Shown here piece by piece: positions 45,764 through 54,306 of a stretch of 64,000 bases of DNA; positions within the stretch are counted from its first letter, which is position 1, and each line of letters begins with the position of its first letter. The stretch comes from Flavobacterium terrigena (GTDB taxonomy: Bacteria; Bacteroidota; Bacteroidia; Flavobacteriales; Flavobacteriaceae). The DNA lies in the NCBI RefSeq assembly GCF_900108955.1, contig NZ_FNYA01000004.1, positions 124,001 through 188,000 of the forward strand, written 5' to 3'. A program made the position numbers and the translations under genes. The notes beneath the pieces are model-generated. The model saw only the letters and a program-made list of their open reading frames with translations, did not search any database and was not told where the DNA came from.

Positions 45764-45845
45764 TTGTGGCTAATAAAATTTCTAATTATGATAAAAAAAA
45801 AACATATCTAGACAAATGTATTACATCTAAATAATTTTAAAGTAC

Positions 45846-45853
45846 TAAGTTTG
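45846..45853 (+). promoter_or_regulatory. -7 box before the first Cys-rich gene
   Basis: TAAGTTTG matches TAnnTTTG and ends four bases before the ATG, like the spacing at tilS. Confidence 0.4.
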
Positions 45854-45857
45854 TAAC

Positions 45858-46181
45858 ATGAAAATAATGGTTGGCATATTATCATTTATTGTTGTGGTAC
45901 TTTCTGTAGTGCCATGCTATGCTTGTCATGGAGATACTAAACATCAAATTGAAACTCAGCACGAGGAACATTCTGGTAAATGCGATGATAATTGTGATGG
46001 TAATTGTTCTCCATTTTATTCCTGTGGCACATGTACGGGTTTTATTTCTGAAGTGACAGTATCATTTACAATTCATAAAATTTTCATGACTGACGATACT
46101 TCAATGCAACCTTACATTTACGAAAATCCTTTTTATTCTGCCTTTTTTTGCAAAATCTGGCAACCACCAAAAATAACTTAA
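45858..46181 (+). CDS. Cys-rich exported protein, DUF6660-like
   Basis: A 107-residue protein with a signal peptide (MKIMVGILSFIVVVL to about residue 20). The mature part is His- and Cys-rich (ACHGDTKHQ, CDDNCDGNCSPFYSCGTCTG) and ends in a hydrophobic, aromatic stretch. Such small proteins usually stand first in heavy-metal TonB receptor operons of flavobacteria and are labelled DUF6660. Metal binding in the periplasm is likely from composition. A TonB receptor follows 70 bases later. The protein at 59797-60171 is a related copy heading the second block. Confidence 0.75.
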   Translation: MKIMVGILSFIVVVLSVVPCYACHGDTKHQIETQHEEHSGKCDDNCDGNCSPFYSCGTCTGFISEVTVSFTIHKIFMTDDTSMQPYIYENPFYSAFFCKIWQPPKIT

Positions 46182-46251
46182 TGCTTTTTCATTCATGCAA
46201 ATGGTAAAACTATTTGCATAAAATCGATTATAAACATTAAGTAATTAAATA

Positions 46252-48414
46252 ATGCAAAAATATTTTTTCATAATCTCTGCAATATTCATTGTTGGGATAG
46301 CGCAAGCACAGAATAATTTTAAAGCTGTTATTAAAGACGAGCAAACAAATGAGCCAATTGTTGGAGTAACAGCTGTAGTTAATAACACAAGTACCATATC
46401 AAATGATGAAGGTTTAGTAATGTTTGCCAATATTCCAAATGGGGAGTATGTTATAACGTTTTCTTCTGAAGGTTACAAAAGTAAAACCGAAACATTTGTT
46501 TTTCCTCTACCAACTAATGATACTTTGGAGCTGTTTTTGGAATCCGAAACGGAAGAAATTGAAGAGGTAATAATTACTTCAACAAGAAGCAGTAGAACCA
46601 TTAGAAACATTCCTACAAGGGTCGAATTTATTGCTGGTGAAGAATTAGAAGAAAAAAGCAACATGAAGCCAGGAGATATCAGAATGTTGTTAAACGAAAG
46701 TACTGGTATTCAAACACAACAAACTTCAGCAACTTCAGCCAATTCCTCTATTCGAATACAGGGACTAGATGGAAGATATACACAAATACTGAAAGATGGT
46801 TTTCCCTTGTATTCAGGTGCATCAAGTGGTTTAGGACTTTTACAAACACCACCACTGGATTTAAAACAAGTTGAAATCATTAAAGGTTCTGCTTCTACTT
46901 TATATGGTGGCGGAGCAATTGCAGGATTAGTCAATCTAATTTCAAAAACACCAACAACGGAAAGAGAATTACGTTTTCATATTAACGGGACATCGGCATT
47001 AGGACTTGATATTAATGGGTTCTATTCGCAACGCTTTAACAAAATTGGATTCACACTATTTGCTTCTCATAACAGAAATGCTCCTTATGACCCAGCCGAT
47101 ATTCATTTGACTGCTATTCCAAAATTTGAGAGGTTCAATATAAACCCAAAATTGTTTATTTATTTTAACGATAAAACAAAACTAGATTTTGGACTAAATA
47201 CTGCTTTTGAAAACCGTATCGGTGGTGATATAGATTATATTAAAAATGATAAAAATTCAAGTGGATATTTTGAAAAGAATGACACTAAGAGAATAAGTAC
47301 TCAGCTAACATTAACACATCAACTTAAAGAAAACCAACAATTGGTATTCCGTAATAGCTTTAATAATTTTAATCGAATTGTATCAATTCCAAGCTACACT
47401 TTTGATGGCTTACAGAACAGTACTTTTTCAGAAGCCACCTATTCTCACAATGGCGAAATTTCGGATTGGGTAACAGGAGCAAATCTTTACACGGATAACT
47501 TTTCCGAAAAAGCAACCACTTCATTTCCTTTACGTGATTACAACCAAGTTACTATTGGGGCATTTGCTCAAAACACATTAAAAGTTAAAGAATGGCTACA
47601 TATTGAAACAGGTTTGAGAGGTGATTATATTGCTGATTATGGGTTTGCTTTCTTGCCAAAAGTATCAACGCTTTTTAAAGTAACAGATAAATTATCTTCA
47701 CGTATTGGTGGGGGTTTAGGTTATAAAACGCCAACTATATTTACAGAAGAAAGCGAGAGAATTCAATACAAAGATGTATTGCCGATTAATAGCAATTTTA
47801 ATAGTTTAGAAAGAAGTTACGGAGCGAATTTTGATGTTAATTACAAAACCAATATTACTGATGAAATTTCATTCAGTATCAATCAATTGTTTTTTTATAC
47901 CTACATCAATAATTCGTTAATACTAACACCGCTTCCAAATAGTACATTTCAGTTCGTTAATATTGATGGGCATATTGACACTAAAGGAACAGAAACCAAT
48001 ATTAAGTTGGGATATGAAGATTTTAAATTATTCATGGGTTATACTTTTACCGATGCTGTGGTTAATCAGAATGGTACTAAATCACAAAATCCACTTACAT
48101 CAAAACACCGCCTTAATAATGTTCTGATGTATGAAATTGAAGAAAAATGGAAAATTGGTTTGGAAGCTTACTATTATAGTCCGCAAAAATTAAATGATGG
48201 CTCAATAGGTAAGAATTATTGGGTTTTCGGAGCAATGATTGAAAAGCTATGGGAACATTTTTCCATATATGCTAACTTTGAAAATTTCTCAGATACAAGA
48301 CAAACAAAATTTGGAAGTATCTATACAGGGACTATTTCAAATCCAACATTCAAAGATATTTACGCTCCATTAGATGGTTTTGTTATTAATGCTGGAGTAA
48401 AAATTAAATTATAG
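46252..48414 (+). CDS. TonB-dependent outer-membrane receptor
   Basis: A 720-residue TonB-dependent receptor: signal peptide (to about residue 19), a carboxypeptidase-D regulatory-like domain (about 22-105), the plug with FIAGEELEEKSNMKPGDIRMLL, QGLDGRYTQILKDG and IEIIKGSASTLYGGGAIAGLVN-like strands, then a 22-strand barrel to the C-terminus ending in an aromatic-rich strand. It imports a ligand across the outer membrane with TonB energy. Its neighbours (Cys-rich protein, HMA-CDF transporter, MerC-like) suggest a metal or metal chelate. ATG start; the transporter gene begins 3 bases after its stop. Confidence 0.9.
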   Translation: MQKYFFIISAIFIVGIAQAQNNFKAVIKDEQTNEPIVGVTAVVNNTSTISNDEGLVMFANIPNGEYVITFSSEGYKSKTETFVFPLPTNDTLELFLESETEEIEEVIITSTRSSRTIRNIPTRVEFIAGEELEEKSNMKPGDIRMLLNESTGIQTQQTSATSANSSIRIQGLDGRYTQILKDGFPLYSGASSGLGLLQTPPLDLKQVEIIKGSASTLYGGGAIAGLVNLISKTPTTERELRFHINGTSALGLDINGFYSQRFNKIGFTLFASHNRNAPYDPADIHLTAIPKFERFNINPKLFIYFNDKTKLDFGLNTAFENRIGGDIDYIKNDKNSSGYFEKNDTKRISTQLTLTHQLKENQQLVFRNSFNNFNRIVSIPSYTFDGLQNSTFSEATYSHNGEISDWVTGANLYTDNFSEKATTSFPLRDYNQVTIGAFAQNTLKVKEWLHIETGLRGDYIADYGFAFLPKVSTLFKVTDKLSSRIGGGLGYKTPTIFTEESERIQYKDVLPINSNFNSLERSYGANFDVNYKTNITDEISFSINQLFFYTYINNSLILTPLPNSTFQFVNIDGHIDTKGTETNIKLGYEDFKLFMGYTFTDAVVNQNGTKSQNPLTSKHRLNNVLMYEIEEKWKIGLEAYYYSPQKLNDGSIGKNYWVFGAMIEKLWEHFSIYANFENFSDTRQTKFGSIYTGTISNPTFKDIYAPLDGFVINAGVKIKL

Positions 48415-48417
48415 CTT

Positions 48418-49212
48418 ATGAAAAAGAGCATTTATAAAATAACCAAAATGGATTGTCCTAGTGAGGAACAATTGATACGAATGAAGTTGAATGGTATTGA
48501 GCAAATTCAACATCTTAGTTTTGATATTCCAAATAGGAAATTAGAAATTTTTCATTTAGGTGATACAGAACCAATAACTGCTAAAATTGACAGTTTAAAC
48601 TTTGATAGCGCATTACTAGAAACTAAAATTTCAGAAGAGAACTTCCAATTTTCAGATGATTCTCAACAAAGAAAATTACTTTGGCAAGTATTAGTAATCA
48701 ATGCTTTTTTCTTCGTATTAGAAATGATTACAGGCTTTGTTTCCAACTCGATGGGATTAGTTGCTGATAGTTTAGATATGTTGGCGGATAGCGTTGTTTA
48801 TTCGTTCGCTTTATTTGCTGTTGGTGGTGCAGTTGCCCGCAAAAATGGCATTGCCAAAATCAGTGGTTACTTTCAATTGACACTAGCTATTTTAGGCTTT
48901 GTGGAAGTACTTCGAAGATTTTTAGGTTTTACCGAAGTGCCCGCATTCCAAACCATGATACTAATTTCTTTGCTTGCGCTTATTGGGAATGCTATAAGTT
49001 TGTACCTATTGCAAAAATCCAAAAGCAACGAAGCTCACATGCAAGCCAGTATGATTTTCACATCCAATGATGTGATTGTAAACCTTAGTGTGATTGTAGC
49101 TGGCGTGTTGGTATATTTCACCAATTCCAAAATTCCTGATTTGGTCATTGGGGTTTTTGTGTTTATCCTCGTAGGTAAAGGAGCATTTAGAATTTTAAAA
49201 CTTTCAAAATAA
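48418..49212 (+). CDS. Cation transporter: HMA-like domain fused to a CDF efflux domain
   Basis: A 264-residue protein. Residues 1-75 resemble a heavy-metal-associated fold (YKITKMDCPSEEQLIRMKL), though with a single Cys rather than CxxC. The rest is a six-helix cation diffusion facilitator core, with SMGLVADSLDMLADSV bearing the transport-site DxxxD and HMQASMIFTSNDVIVN bearing the second acidic site. No C-terminal cytoplasmic domain is present. It probably exports a divalent metal from the cytoplasm. Start 3 bases after the TonB receptor; the MerC-like gene follows after 6 bases. Confidence 0.85.
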   Translation: MKKSIYKITKMDCPSEEQLIRMKLNGIEQIQHLSFDIPNRKLEIFHLGDTEPITAKIDSLNFDSALLETKISEENFQFSDDSQQRKLLWQVLVINAFFFVLEMITGFVSNSMGLVADSLDMLADSVVYSFALFAVGGAVARKNGIAKISGYFQLTLAILGFVEVLRRFLGFTEVPAFQTMILISLLALIGNAISLYLLQKSKSNEAHMQASMIFTSNDVIVNLSVIVAGVLVYFTNSKIPDLVIGVFVFILVGKGAFRILKLSK

Positions 49213-49218
49213 TAACAA

Positions 49219-49827
49219 ATGAAAAATATTTTAACTAATAATATTGACAAGCTTGGAACAGTTGGAGTTTTCTTAACTGCTATTTTTTCACCATGTTGTT
49301 TCCCTATTTTCGCATTCGGTGCTTCCGCTCTTGGATTGGGTAGTTTTGAATTATTTGGTGGTTGGACAATGTGGATTTTCCAAGCTATGGTTTTGGTTTC
49401 GCTAATTGGACTTTATATTTCATATCGCAAACATCGATGTACATATCCGTTGATAGTAGGCATACCAAGTGGATTTTTGATATTTTATGGTTATCATTTT
49501 GCCAACGATGGTACATATTTCATTTATGCTGGAATGTTTGGTTTGTTTGTTAGTACAGCAATAAATTATTATAGCAACAAACTTCATGGGGATTGTGACA
49601 CATGTACAATTTACAACGGTAAAAAAGTTGAATTGGAATCAACGATTACTTGCCCGAAATGCGGGCATAAGAAAACGGAAATGATGCCAACCAATGCTTG
49701 TGAGTTTTTTTATGAATGTAAAGGCTGTAAAACGAGATTGCGACCATTGGAAGGTGATTGTTGCGTATATTGTAGCTATGGAACGGTGAAATGCCCACCC
49801 ATTCAAGCTGGTGATAATTGTTGCTAG
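49219..49827 (+). CDS. MerC-like membrane protein with Cys-rich C-terminal domain
   Basis: A 202-residue protein. The first 130 residues hold four membrane helices with the MerC-type FSPCCFPIFAFG near the first. The soluble C-terminal part has repeated Cys: GDCDTCTIY, TCPKCGHKK, YECKGCKTRLRP and GDCCVYCSYGTVKCPP, probably zinc-ribbon-like metal sites. MerC imports mercuric ion in mercury-resistance operons; no merA is present here, so another metal is possible. Third gene of the receptor-transporter operon, 6 bases after it. ATG start. Confidence 0.8.
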   Translation: MKNILTNNIDKLGTVGVFLTAIFSPCCFPIFAFGASALGLGSFELFGGWTMWIFQAMVLVSLIGLYISYRKHRCTYPLIVGIPSGFLIFYGYHFANDGTYFIYAGMFGLFVSTAINYYSNKLHGDCDTCTIYNGKKVELESTITCPKCGHKKTEMMPTNACEFFYECKGCKTRLRPLEGDCCVYCSYGTVKCPPIQAGDNCC

Positions 49828-49867
49828 TTTTTTATAGAATAAAAGTATAGTAAAACAAAAAAATCTT

Positions 49868-50119
49868 ATGTTATCAGACAAAAAATGCAAGCAGATATTA
49901 AATCAAAATGGCTTTTTCTATACTGATGTAGAAGTAATTTTAATCAAAGAAACACTTTATAAATTAATTGAGATAATTCATAAAGACGATTTACAAAATA
50001 AATTTAAAAGTGAGAAGAACGTCTCGGTAAACGACATTCAACAGAGAAATGAGAGCACAATCATGTGTTCAACCTTTCCTTTTCTGCCAAATCCAAAACC
50101 AATCTATAAACTGGTATAA
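49868..50119 (+). CDS. Small hypothetical protein at the metal block end
   Basis: An 83-residue protein starting MLSDKKCKQILNQNGFFYTD followed by VEVILIKETLYKLIEI. This pattern (iLn-x-G-x2-Y-x3-E-V-x2-I-x2-x-LY) resembles short proteins I remember from flavobacterial mobile elements, none with a known role. The C-terminal half is low in recognisable structure. ATG start, 41 bases after the MerC-like gene. It may be a translated remnant. Confidence 0.5.
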   Translation: MLSDKKCKQILNQNGFFYTDVEVILIKETLYKLIEIIHKDDLQNKFKSEKNVSVNDIQQRNESTIMCSTFPFLPNPKPIYKLV

Positions 50120-50245
50120 TATCTCAAAGATATAAATATTATTTTGTTGTAGGAATAAAATGATATATAACTCCTTGATTTGCAATTTAATAAAAATTAG
50201 TTTATTTTGTTTGTAAATATTTTCACTAAATATCAAACTAAACCT

Positions 50246-50253
50246 TAAATTTG
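50246..50253 (+). promoter_or_regulatory. -7 box before the ShosTA-like pair
   Basis: TAAATTTG matches TAnnTTTG, 28 bases before the ATG at 50281. Confidence 0.45.
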
Positions 50254-50280
50254 TAATTAAAGGTTTAACAAAATTACAAT

Positions 50281-51444
50281 ATGAAATTATTAATAACATC
50301 AATTGACGCTTTAATAGATAATTTAACTGAAGATTATTTTGATGGTATTAAAGAAGCATTAGATTATTTTGAATCATTAAATGAAGATAATACAGTTGTT
50401 ATTATTTCAATTCATCAAGATAGGCTTGATGCAATTCCAAATGATTTTGAAAAAGTTTGTGTAAATGCAAATTATAGAAGAGGTACTGGTTTAATTCAAT
50501 ATATTAACAATAAAATAAAAATTAATTTTAGTGATATATTAATTTTAGGAGCTAAGGAAGATGATTTGTTTTTGGCAGCAAATTCAAAATTAGTTTTATT
50601 GACAGCTGATTATGCACGAGAAAACAATCCAGATGATAAATTATATACTTATAGATATGGAATTGGAATATTATCACCAGCAAGACTAAGGTATTTTTTT
50701 GAACATTTTTTAAATATAAATAACCCTTGGTATTATAGATTAAAAGTTGATGATAGTACTGAATTGTATGGGCTTACCAATGCAATGACAAATATGGAAT
50801 TAAATCCAGATGTTAAAGCTATTGGCAATAGTTTAAAAGGATTTTTAAAATCTGGAATTACTGAATTTAAAAATCCTTTTCTAATTTATTCATTAATTAG
50901 TGCTTATCAAAATCATAGCGAGTTTAATGAAATTAATTATTGGGGTTATTATCCTTCTTCAACTGGAAAAGAAAATGAAGTACTTAAAACTTTTAAAGAA
51001 GTTTTAAGAAAAACATTTAGTTCAAGTAGAAAAACAGATGATATTTTAATAAGGCATAAACCATCAGCTGCTAGAAAAAATATGTCAGCAGCTGAAAGAA
51101 TTTCTAATGGTTGTAATTCAGAATTTGATACAATCATTTTGAATCCAGTTTATAAACATTTATTAAGAGGTAAGAATGTATGTATTATTGATGATTATAC
51201 AACACACGGTTCATCTTGTGAAACAGTTAGAAAACTTCTAAAAAAAGCTGGTGTCAATAAAATTATTTTTATTGCTTTAGGTAAATTTAAAGTCGATTAT
51301 AAAATTTATGATTATGAAATTGATGGTGATGTTTATAAAGTTGGATATACTTATAAATGTTCTGGTGAATTTACTGCTGTAAGAGGTACAATAAATCCAG
51401 ATTATAAAACCAACTTAATTGAATCTTTAAATCATTTATTGTAA
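50281..51444 (+). CDS. HAD-like/phosphoribosyltransferase protein, ShosT-like toxin candidate
   Basis: A 387-residue two-domain protein. The N-terminal part looks like a HAD fold: LLITSIDALIDN (residues 3-13) takes the place of motif I, but Ser7 replaces the nucleophilic Asp; VVIISIHQ (39-46) and LILGAKEDDL follow as motifs II and IV. The C-terminal part is a phosphoribosyltransferase with the PRPP loop VCIIDDYTTHGSS (300-312). ShosT of the published ShosTA anti-phage pair also combines a PRTase-type toxin with a DprA-like partner. The stop overlaps the partner's ATG by one base, so the two are translationally coupled. Confidence 0.75.
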   Translation: MKLLITSIDALIDNLTEDYFDGIKEALDYFESLNEDNTVVIISIHQDRLDAIPNDFEKVCVNANYRRGTGLIQYINNKIKINFSDILILGAKEDDLFLAANSKLVLLTADYARENNPDDKLYTYRYGIGILSPARLRYFFEHFLNINNPWYYRLKVDDSTELYGLTNAMTNMELNPDVKAIGNSLKGFLKSGITEFKNPFLIYSLISAYQNHSEFNEINYWGYYPSSTGKENEVLKTFKEVLRKTFSSSRKTDDILIRHKPSAARKNMSAAERISNGCNSEFDTIILNPVYKHLLRGKNVCIIDDYTTHGSSCETVRKLLKKAGVNKIIFIALGKFKVDYKIYDYEIDGDVYKVGYTYKCSGEFTAVRGTINPDYKTNLIESLNHLL

Positions 51445-52337
51445 TGATATTAAATTTAAAACAAATAATTTTATTAAAATACTTAACAAAGTATAATATT
51501 AAAATCATTAAAGATTATGCTAATCTTTATGAAGATTTTGATACTTTGTTATTTTCATTAATTCAAAATTTTTTAATTTCTGATAAAGTTGTTAATGAAT
51601 CTTATGTGTTTTCTGAAATTGCAATTGATAAATTAAAGTATTATGATATTCAAACAATAACTTGTTTTGATGATGATTACCCAATTCAATTAAAAAGAAT
51701 CAATGATTCACCACTTGTTATTTATTACAAAGGTGTTTTGAAGTTAGATAAATTAGCGGCTGTTGTTGGTAGTAGAAAAGTTTCAAAACACGGTAAAAAA
51801 ATTACTTATCAAATTGTAGATTGGTTAAATGAATTGAATTTTGGTGTCGTTTCTGGTTTGGCTTTAGGTATTGATACTTTTGCTCATGAAAAAGCAGTTC
51901 AAAATAAACAATATACTATTGCCGTTTTACCAAATTCATTGGATTCAATTTATCCACCAACAAATTTTAAATTAGCTAATGAAATAATTGAAAGTGGTGG
52001 CTGTTTAGTTTCAGAAATGATTTTTGGAATCAATAGAGGCAATCAAAGTTTTGTTCAAAGAAATAGAATACAAGCCGCATTATCAGATACTGTAATTCCA
52101 ATTGAAATGGGTGTTAATTCTGGAACAATGCACACAATAGATTTTGCAAAAAGATATAAAAAGAATATTGCATTATTTAAACCAACACCTATGTTAAGTG
52201 AAATTGAAAATTACTTTGGAATACTTCATTTAATAAATAATCCTCACCAGTTTCAATCAATTTTTACAGATAGAGATTCATTTTTTAATCTAATCAATTC
52301 ACTTGGAACAACAGAACAATTTGATTTAGGTATTTAA
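51444..52337 (+). CDS. DprA/Smf-like protein, ShosA-like antitoxin candidate
   Basis: A 297-residue DprA-type Rossmann protein. Visible: an N-terminal helical part, then AAVVGSRKVSKHGKK, FGVVSGLALGIDTFAHEKAV, IAVLPNSLDSIYPPTN, GGCLVSEM, FVQRNRIQAALSDTVIPIE and NSGTMHTIDFA, the full DprA core. Housekeeping DprA loads RecA in transformation; this copy lacks the C-terminal winged helix and is coupled to a PRTase gene, as ShosA is to ShosT. The role is therefore more likely antitoxin or sensor in defence. It starts with ATG inside the preceding stop (TAATG). Confidence 0.8.
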   Translation: MILNLKQIILLKYLTKYNIKIIKDYANLYEDFDTLLFSLIQNFLISDKVVNESYVFSEIAIDKLKYYDIQTITCFDDDYPIQLKRINDSPLVIYYKGVLKLDKLAAVVGSRKVSKHGKKITYQIVDWLNELNFGVVSGLALGIDTFAHEKAVQNKQYTIAVLPNSLDSIYPPTNFKLANEIIESGGCLVSEMIFGINRGNQSFVQRNRIQAALSDTVIPIEMGVNSGTMHTIDFAKRYKKNIALFKPTPMLSEIENYFGILHLINNPHQFQSIFTDRDSFFNLINSLGTTEQFDLGI

Positions 52338-52398
52338 GATTTATAGTAATCGTTAAGAACCTCATTTAATTTCCTAAATAATGGTGTAAGTTGTAAAA

Positions 52399-54003
52399 TT
52401 ATTTAATTAAAGAATAAACATCATGATAATCTTCAATTGAATAAGCAGATAGATTCCAAGCCATAGGTTGTAACTTTGATTTTAATTCTTCTGGAACTTC
52501 ATCATTAAACAATTTTCTATTAATTATTTTACTTATTTCTTCTTTTGATAACAATTCAATTGTTCCATTAGCTTCATTTGATGTGTTATTTGAAACGATT
52601 TCTGTTTTCTTAATATCTAACTCATAATCAAAATTTTGTGCTTTAAAATAAGCTGTAATTAATTCAAGTATTTCTTGTTCATTTTCAGCTTTAACAATTA
52701 CAGAATCGTGTTTTGTCAAACCGAAAAATTTCTTCTTTTTAAGGTCCATAAAAATATCATCAATAAACATTTTTGATTCCATTAGCTGCAATTTTATTGC
52801 AAAATTATTATCACCATTTTCTTTTTTATAATTATCAATAAAAGCAATAACAGTTTGAAATAATTCTTGCAATTTCTTTTTGTTTGCGGTTGTGTTTTTA
52901 TGTGAACTAAAAAGAATTTCAAAGGCAGCGTTTTTACCTTCTTTTCTATCTTTTAAATCTAGGTTATCTTTGATGTATTCATAAAGTTTACCAGATGCTG
53001 AAAGTTCTTTAAATAACTTGAAATCACTTGTGTGTAATTTATCTTGTAACATAAATGAAAGAATAGCAAATTGACTATTTTTTAAATCAATTTGTATCAA
53101 GTTATTTTGGTTACAAATTTCATCAACCATTTTAGAACACATATTAGTAAAGTTGGTGTCTAATCGATTATTTGTTTGATTTCTTTTAGCACGATAATTA
53201 CCGTTTTTAAGGTTCATTAATGCTTGATTATACATAATATCAATCATTTGCTTTTTAGTTGAAATAAAAGCTTCTGGTGCAGCAATTACAAATCGCTTAT
53301 TATCTTTAATCAGTACCATATTCATTTCTTTTGCTTTTGCAATTGCATTTTCACGTTTCATCCAGATTGAAGATTTGTTGATTGTTAGATTAATTATTTC
53401 ATCAAGTATTTTTTCATTTGTTGCAAATGATTCAATTGAAATACTATCAATTTTATTTTGAATAATTTCTTCTAATTTAGTGTAATCAATATTTAATTGT
53501 TCAATATCTTTTTTGAAGTAATTTAAGTGTAATATATCTTCTTTATCTAATTTAATAATATCTCTATAACTCACTATTGATAAGGGTTTACATTGATTGT
53601 CTACACATAGTACATTAGATGATTTATCAATATAATTATCATATAAATTATTAATAAAATAATTAGAATTAATTGAATAATTATAACAAGTATTATTATC
53701 TTTTGAATAATAATCATTTCTAATAATAATGTTATTATCTAAAAGTGGTTTTAACCAATTTTGATAATTTTTATCATTGAATGATTTCTTGATGTATTCA
53801 ATTGGAATTGCAGTTTCTTCAAATAAGTCTTTGTAATCATTGAAGTTATTTCTTAAAATAATTCCAATGAATTTGAAAGAATAAGATTGATTTTCTTTTG
53901 ATAGATTTAAAGCTTTTACATCTTCAACTAATTGTGAAGGTAATTTTAAATAAGAAGTAGTTTTAATTTTGTGTTCTTTCTGAACATTTTTTTTGTGTTT
54001 CAA
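52399..54003 (-). CDS. Divergent family-A DNA polymerase-like protein with winged-helix-like N-terminus
   Basis: A 534-residue protein. Residues about 40-115 look like a winged helix. From 278 on, features of family-A polymerases appear in order: NNRLDTNFTNM (cf. GRLSS-x-PNLQN), motif A IDLKNSQFAILSF with D306, a motif B-like R353-x3-K357-x3-F361 in DRKEGKNAAFEILF, a helix ESKMFIDDIFMDL and motif C GLTKHDSVIV with H432-D433. Both catalytic Asp are present. No exonuclease domain is seen. A replication protein of an integrated element is likely. Start is TTG at 54003; an in-frame stop lies 11 codons upstream and no early ATG exists. Confidence 0.6.
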   Translation of the reverse strand: MKHKKNVQKEHKIKTTSYLKLPSQLVEDVKALNLSKENQSYSFKFIGIILRNNFNDYKDLFEETAIPIEYIKKSFNDKNYQNWLKPLLDNNIIIRNDYYSKDNNTCYNYSINSNYFINNLYDNYIDKSSNVLCVDNQCKPLSIVSYRDIIKLDKEDILHLNYFKKDIEQLNIDYTKLEEIIQNKIDSISIESFATNEKILDEIINLTINKSSIWMKRENAIAKAKEMNMVLIKDNKRFVIAAPEAFISTKKQMIDIMYNQALMNLKNGNYRAKRNQTNNRLDTNFTNMCSKMVDEICNQNNLIQIDLKNSQFAILSFMLQDKLHTSDFKLFKELSASGKLYEYIKDNLDLKDRKEGKNAAFEILFSSHKNTTANKKKLQELFQTVIAFIDNYKKENGDNNFAIKLQLMESKMFIDDIFMDLKKKKFFGLTKHDSVIVKAENEQEILELITAYFKAQNFDYELDIKKTEIVSNNTSNEANGTIELLSKEEISKIINRKLFNDEVPEELKSKLQPMAWNLSAYSIEDYHDVYSLIK

Positions 54004-54306
54004 TTTTAAGTTAATATTTCGCCTTTGTTATTTTCGCCTTATTTTACTTCGGTGGCGAAACCTATGGGAGCAACCCCATAGGAAACCGAAGGTTTTTCTA
54101 AAAACTTTACTGTTTATTATTAAATATCTAACTTTTCTTCAAAGGTTTTTCAATTTGATAAAATTTACGATTTTTTTTTGATATAGTCAACTACTTTACA
54201 GTCAAATGTTAAAGTTTTGGACAAAAAACGTATAAAAAATAGTTATTGAAATAATATTATTAATTTAGCTTAAATACTATAAAAACAATTTTTTTAAACA
54301 CAACTT
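54004..54306. other. Structured non-coding region between divergent genes
   Basis: No gene is seen here. CTTCGGT (54047-54053) pairs with ACCGAAG (54085-54091), and inside lie CCTATGGG and CCCATAGG (54061-54082), together a strong two-step hairpin. TTTCGCC (about 54018 and 54033) can pair instead with GGCGAAA (54054-54060), giving an alternative fold. The rest (54100-54306) is AT-rich. An origin, copy-control RNA or leader of the polymerase-like gene are possible. Confidence 0.55.

Noticed and set aside
45757-45765. Same insertion point as the Acinetobacter AbaR islands
   Set aside because: The break here is near codon 148, whereas I recall AbaR inserting deeper in comM, and no tni-type transposition genes are visible; only the same target gene is claimed.
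50069-50302. 77-codon minus-strand frame before the ShosTA-like pair
   Set aside because: It is AT-driven, covers the promoter region and has no family resemblance.
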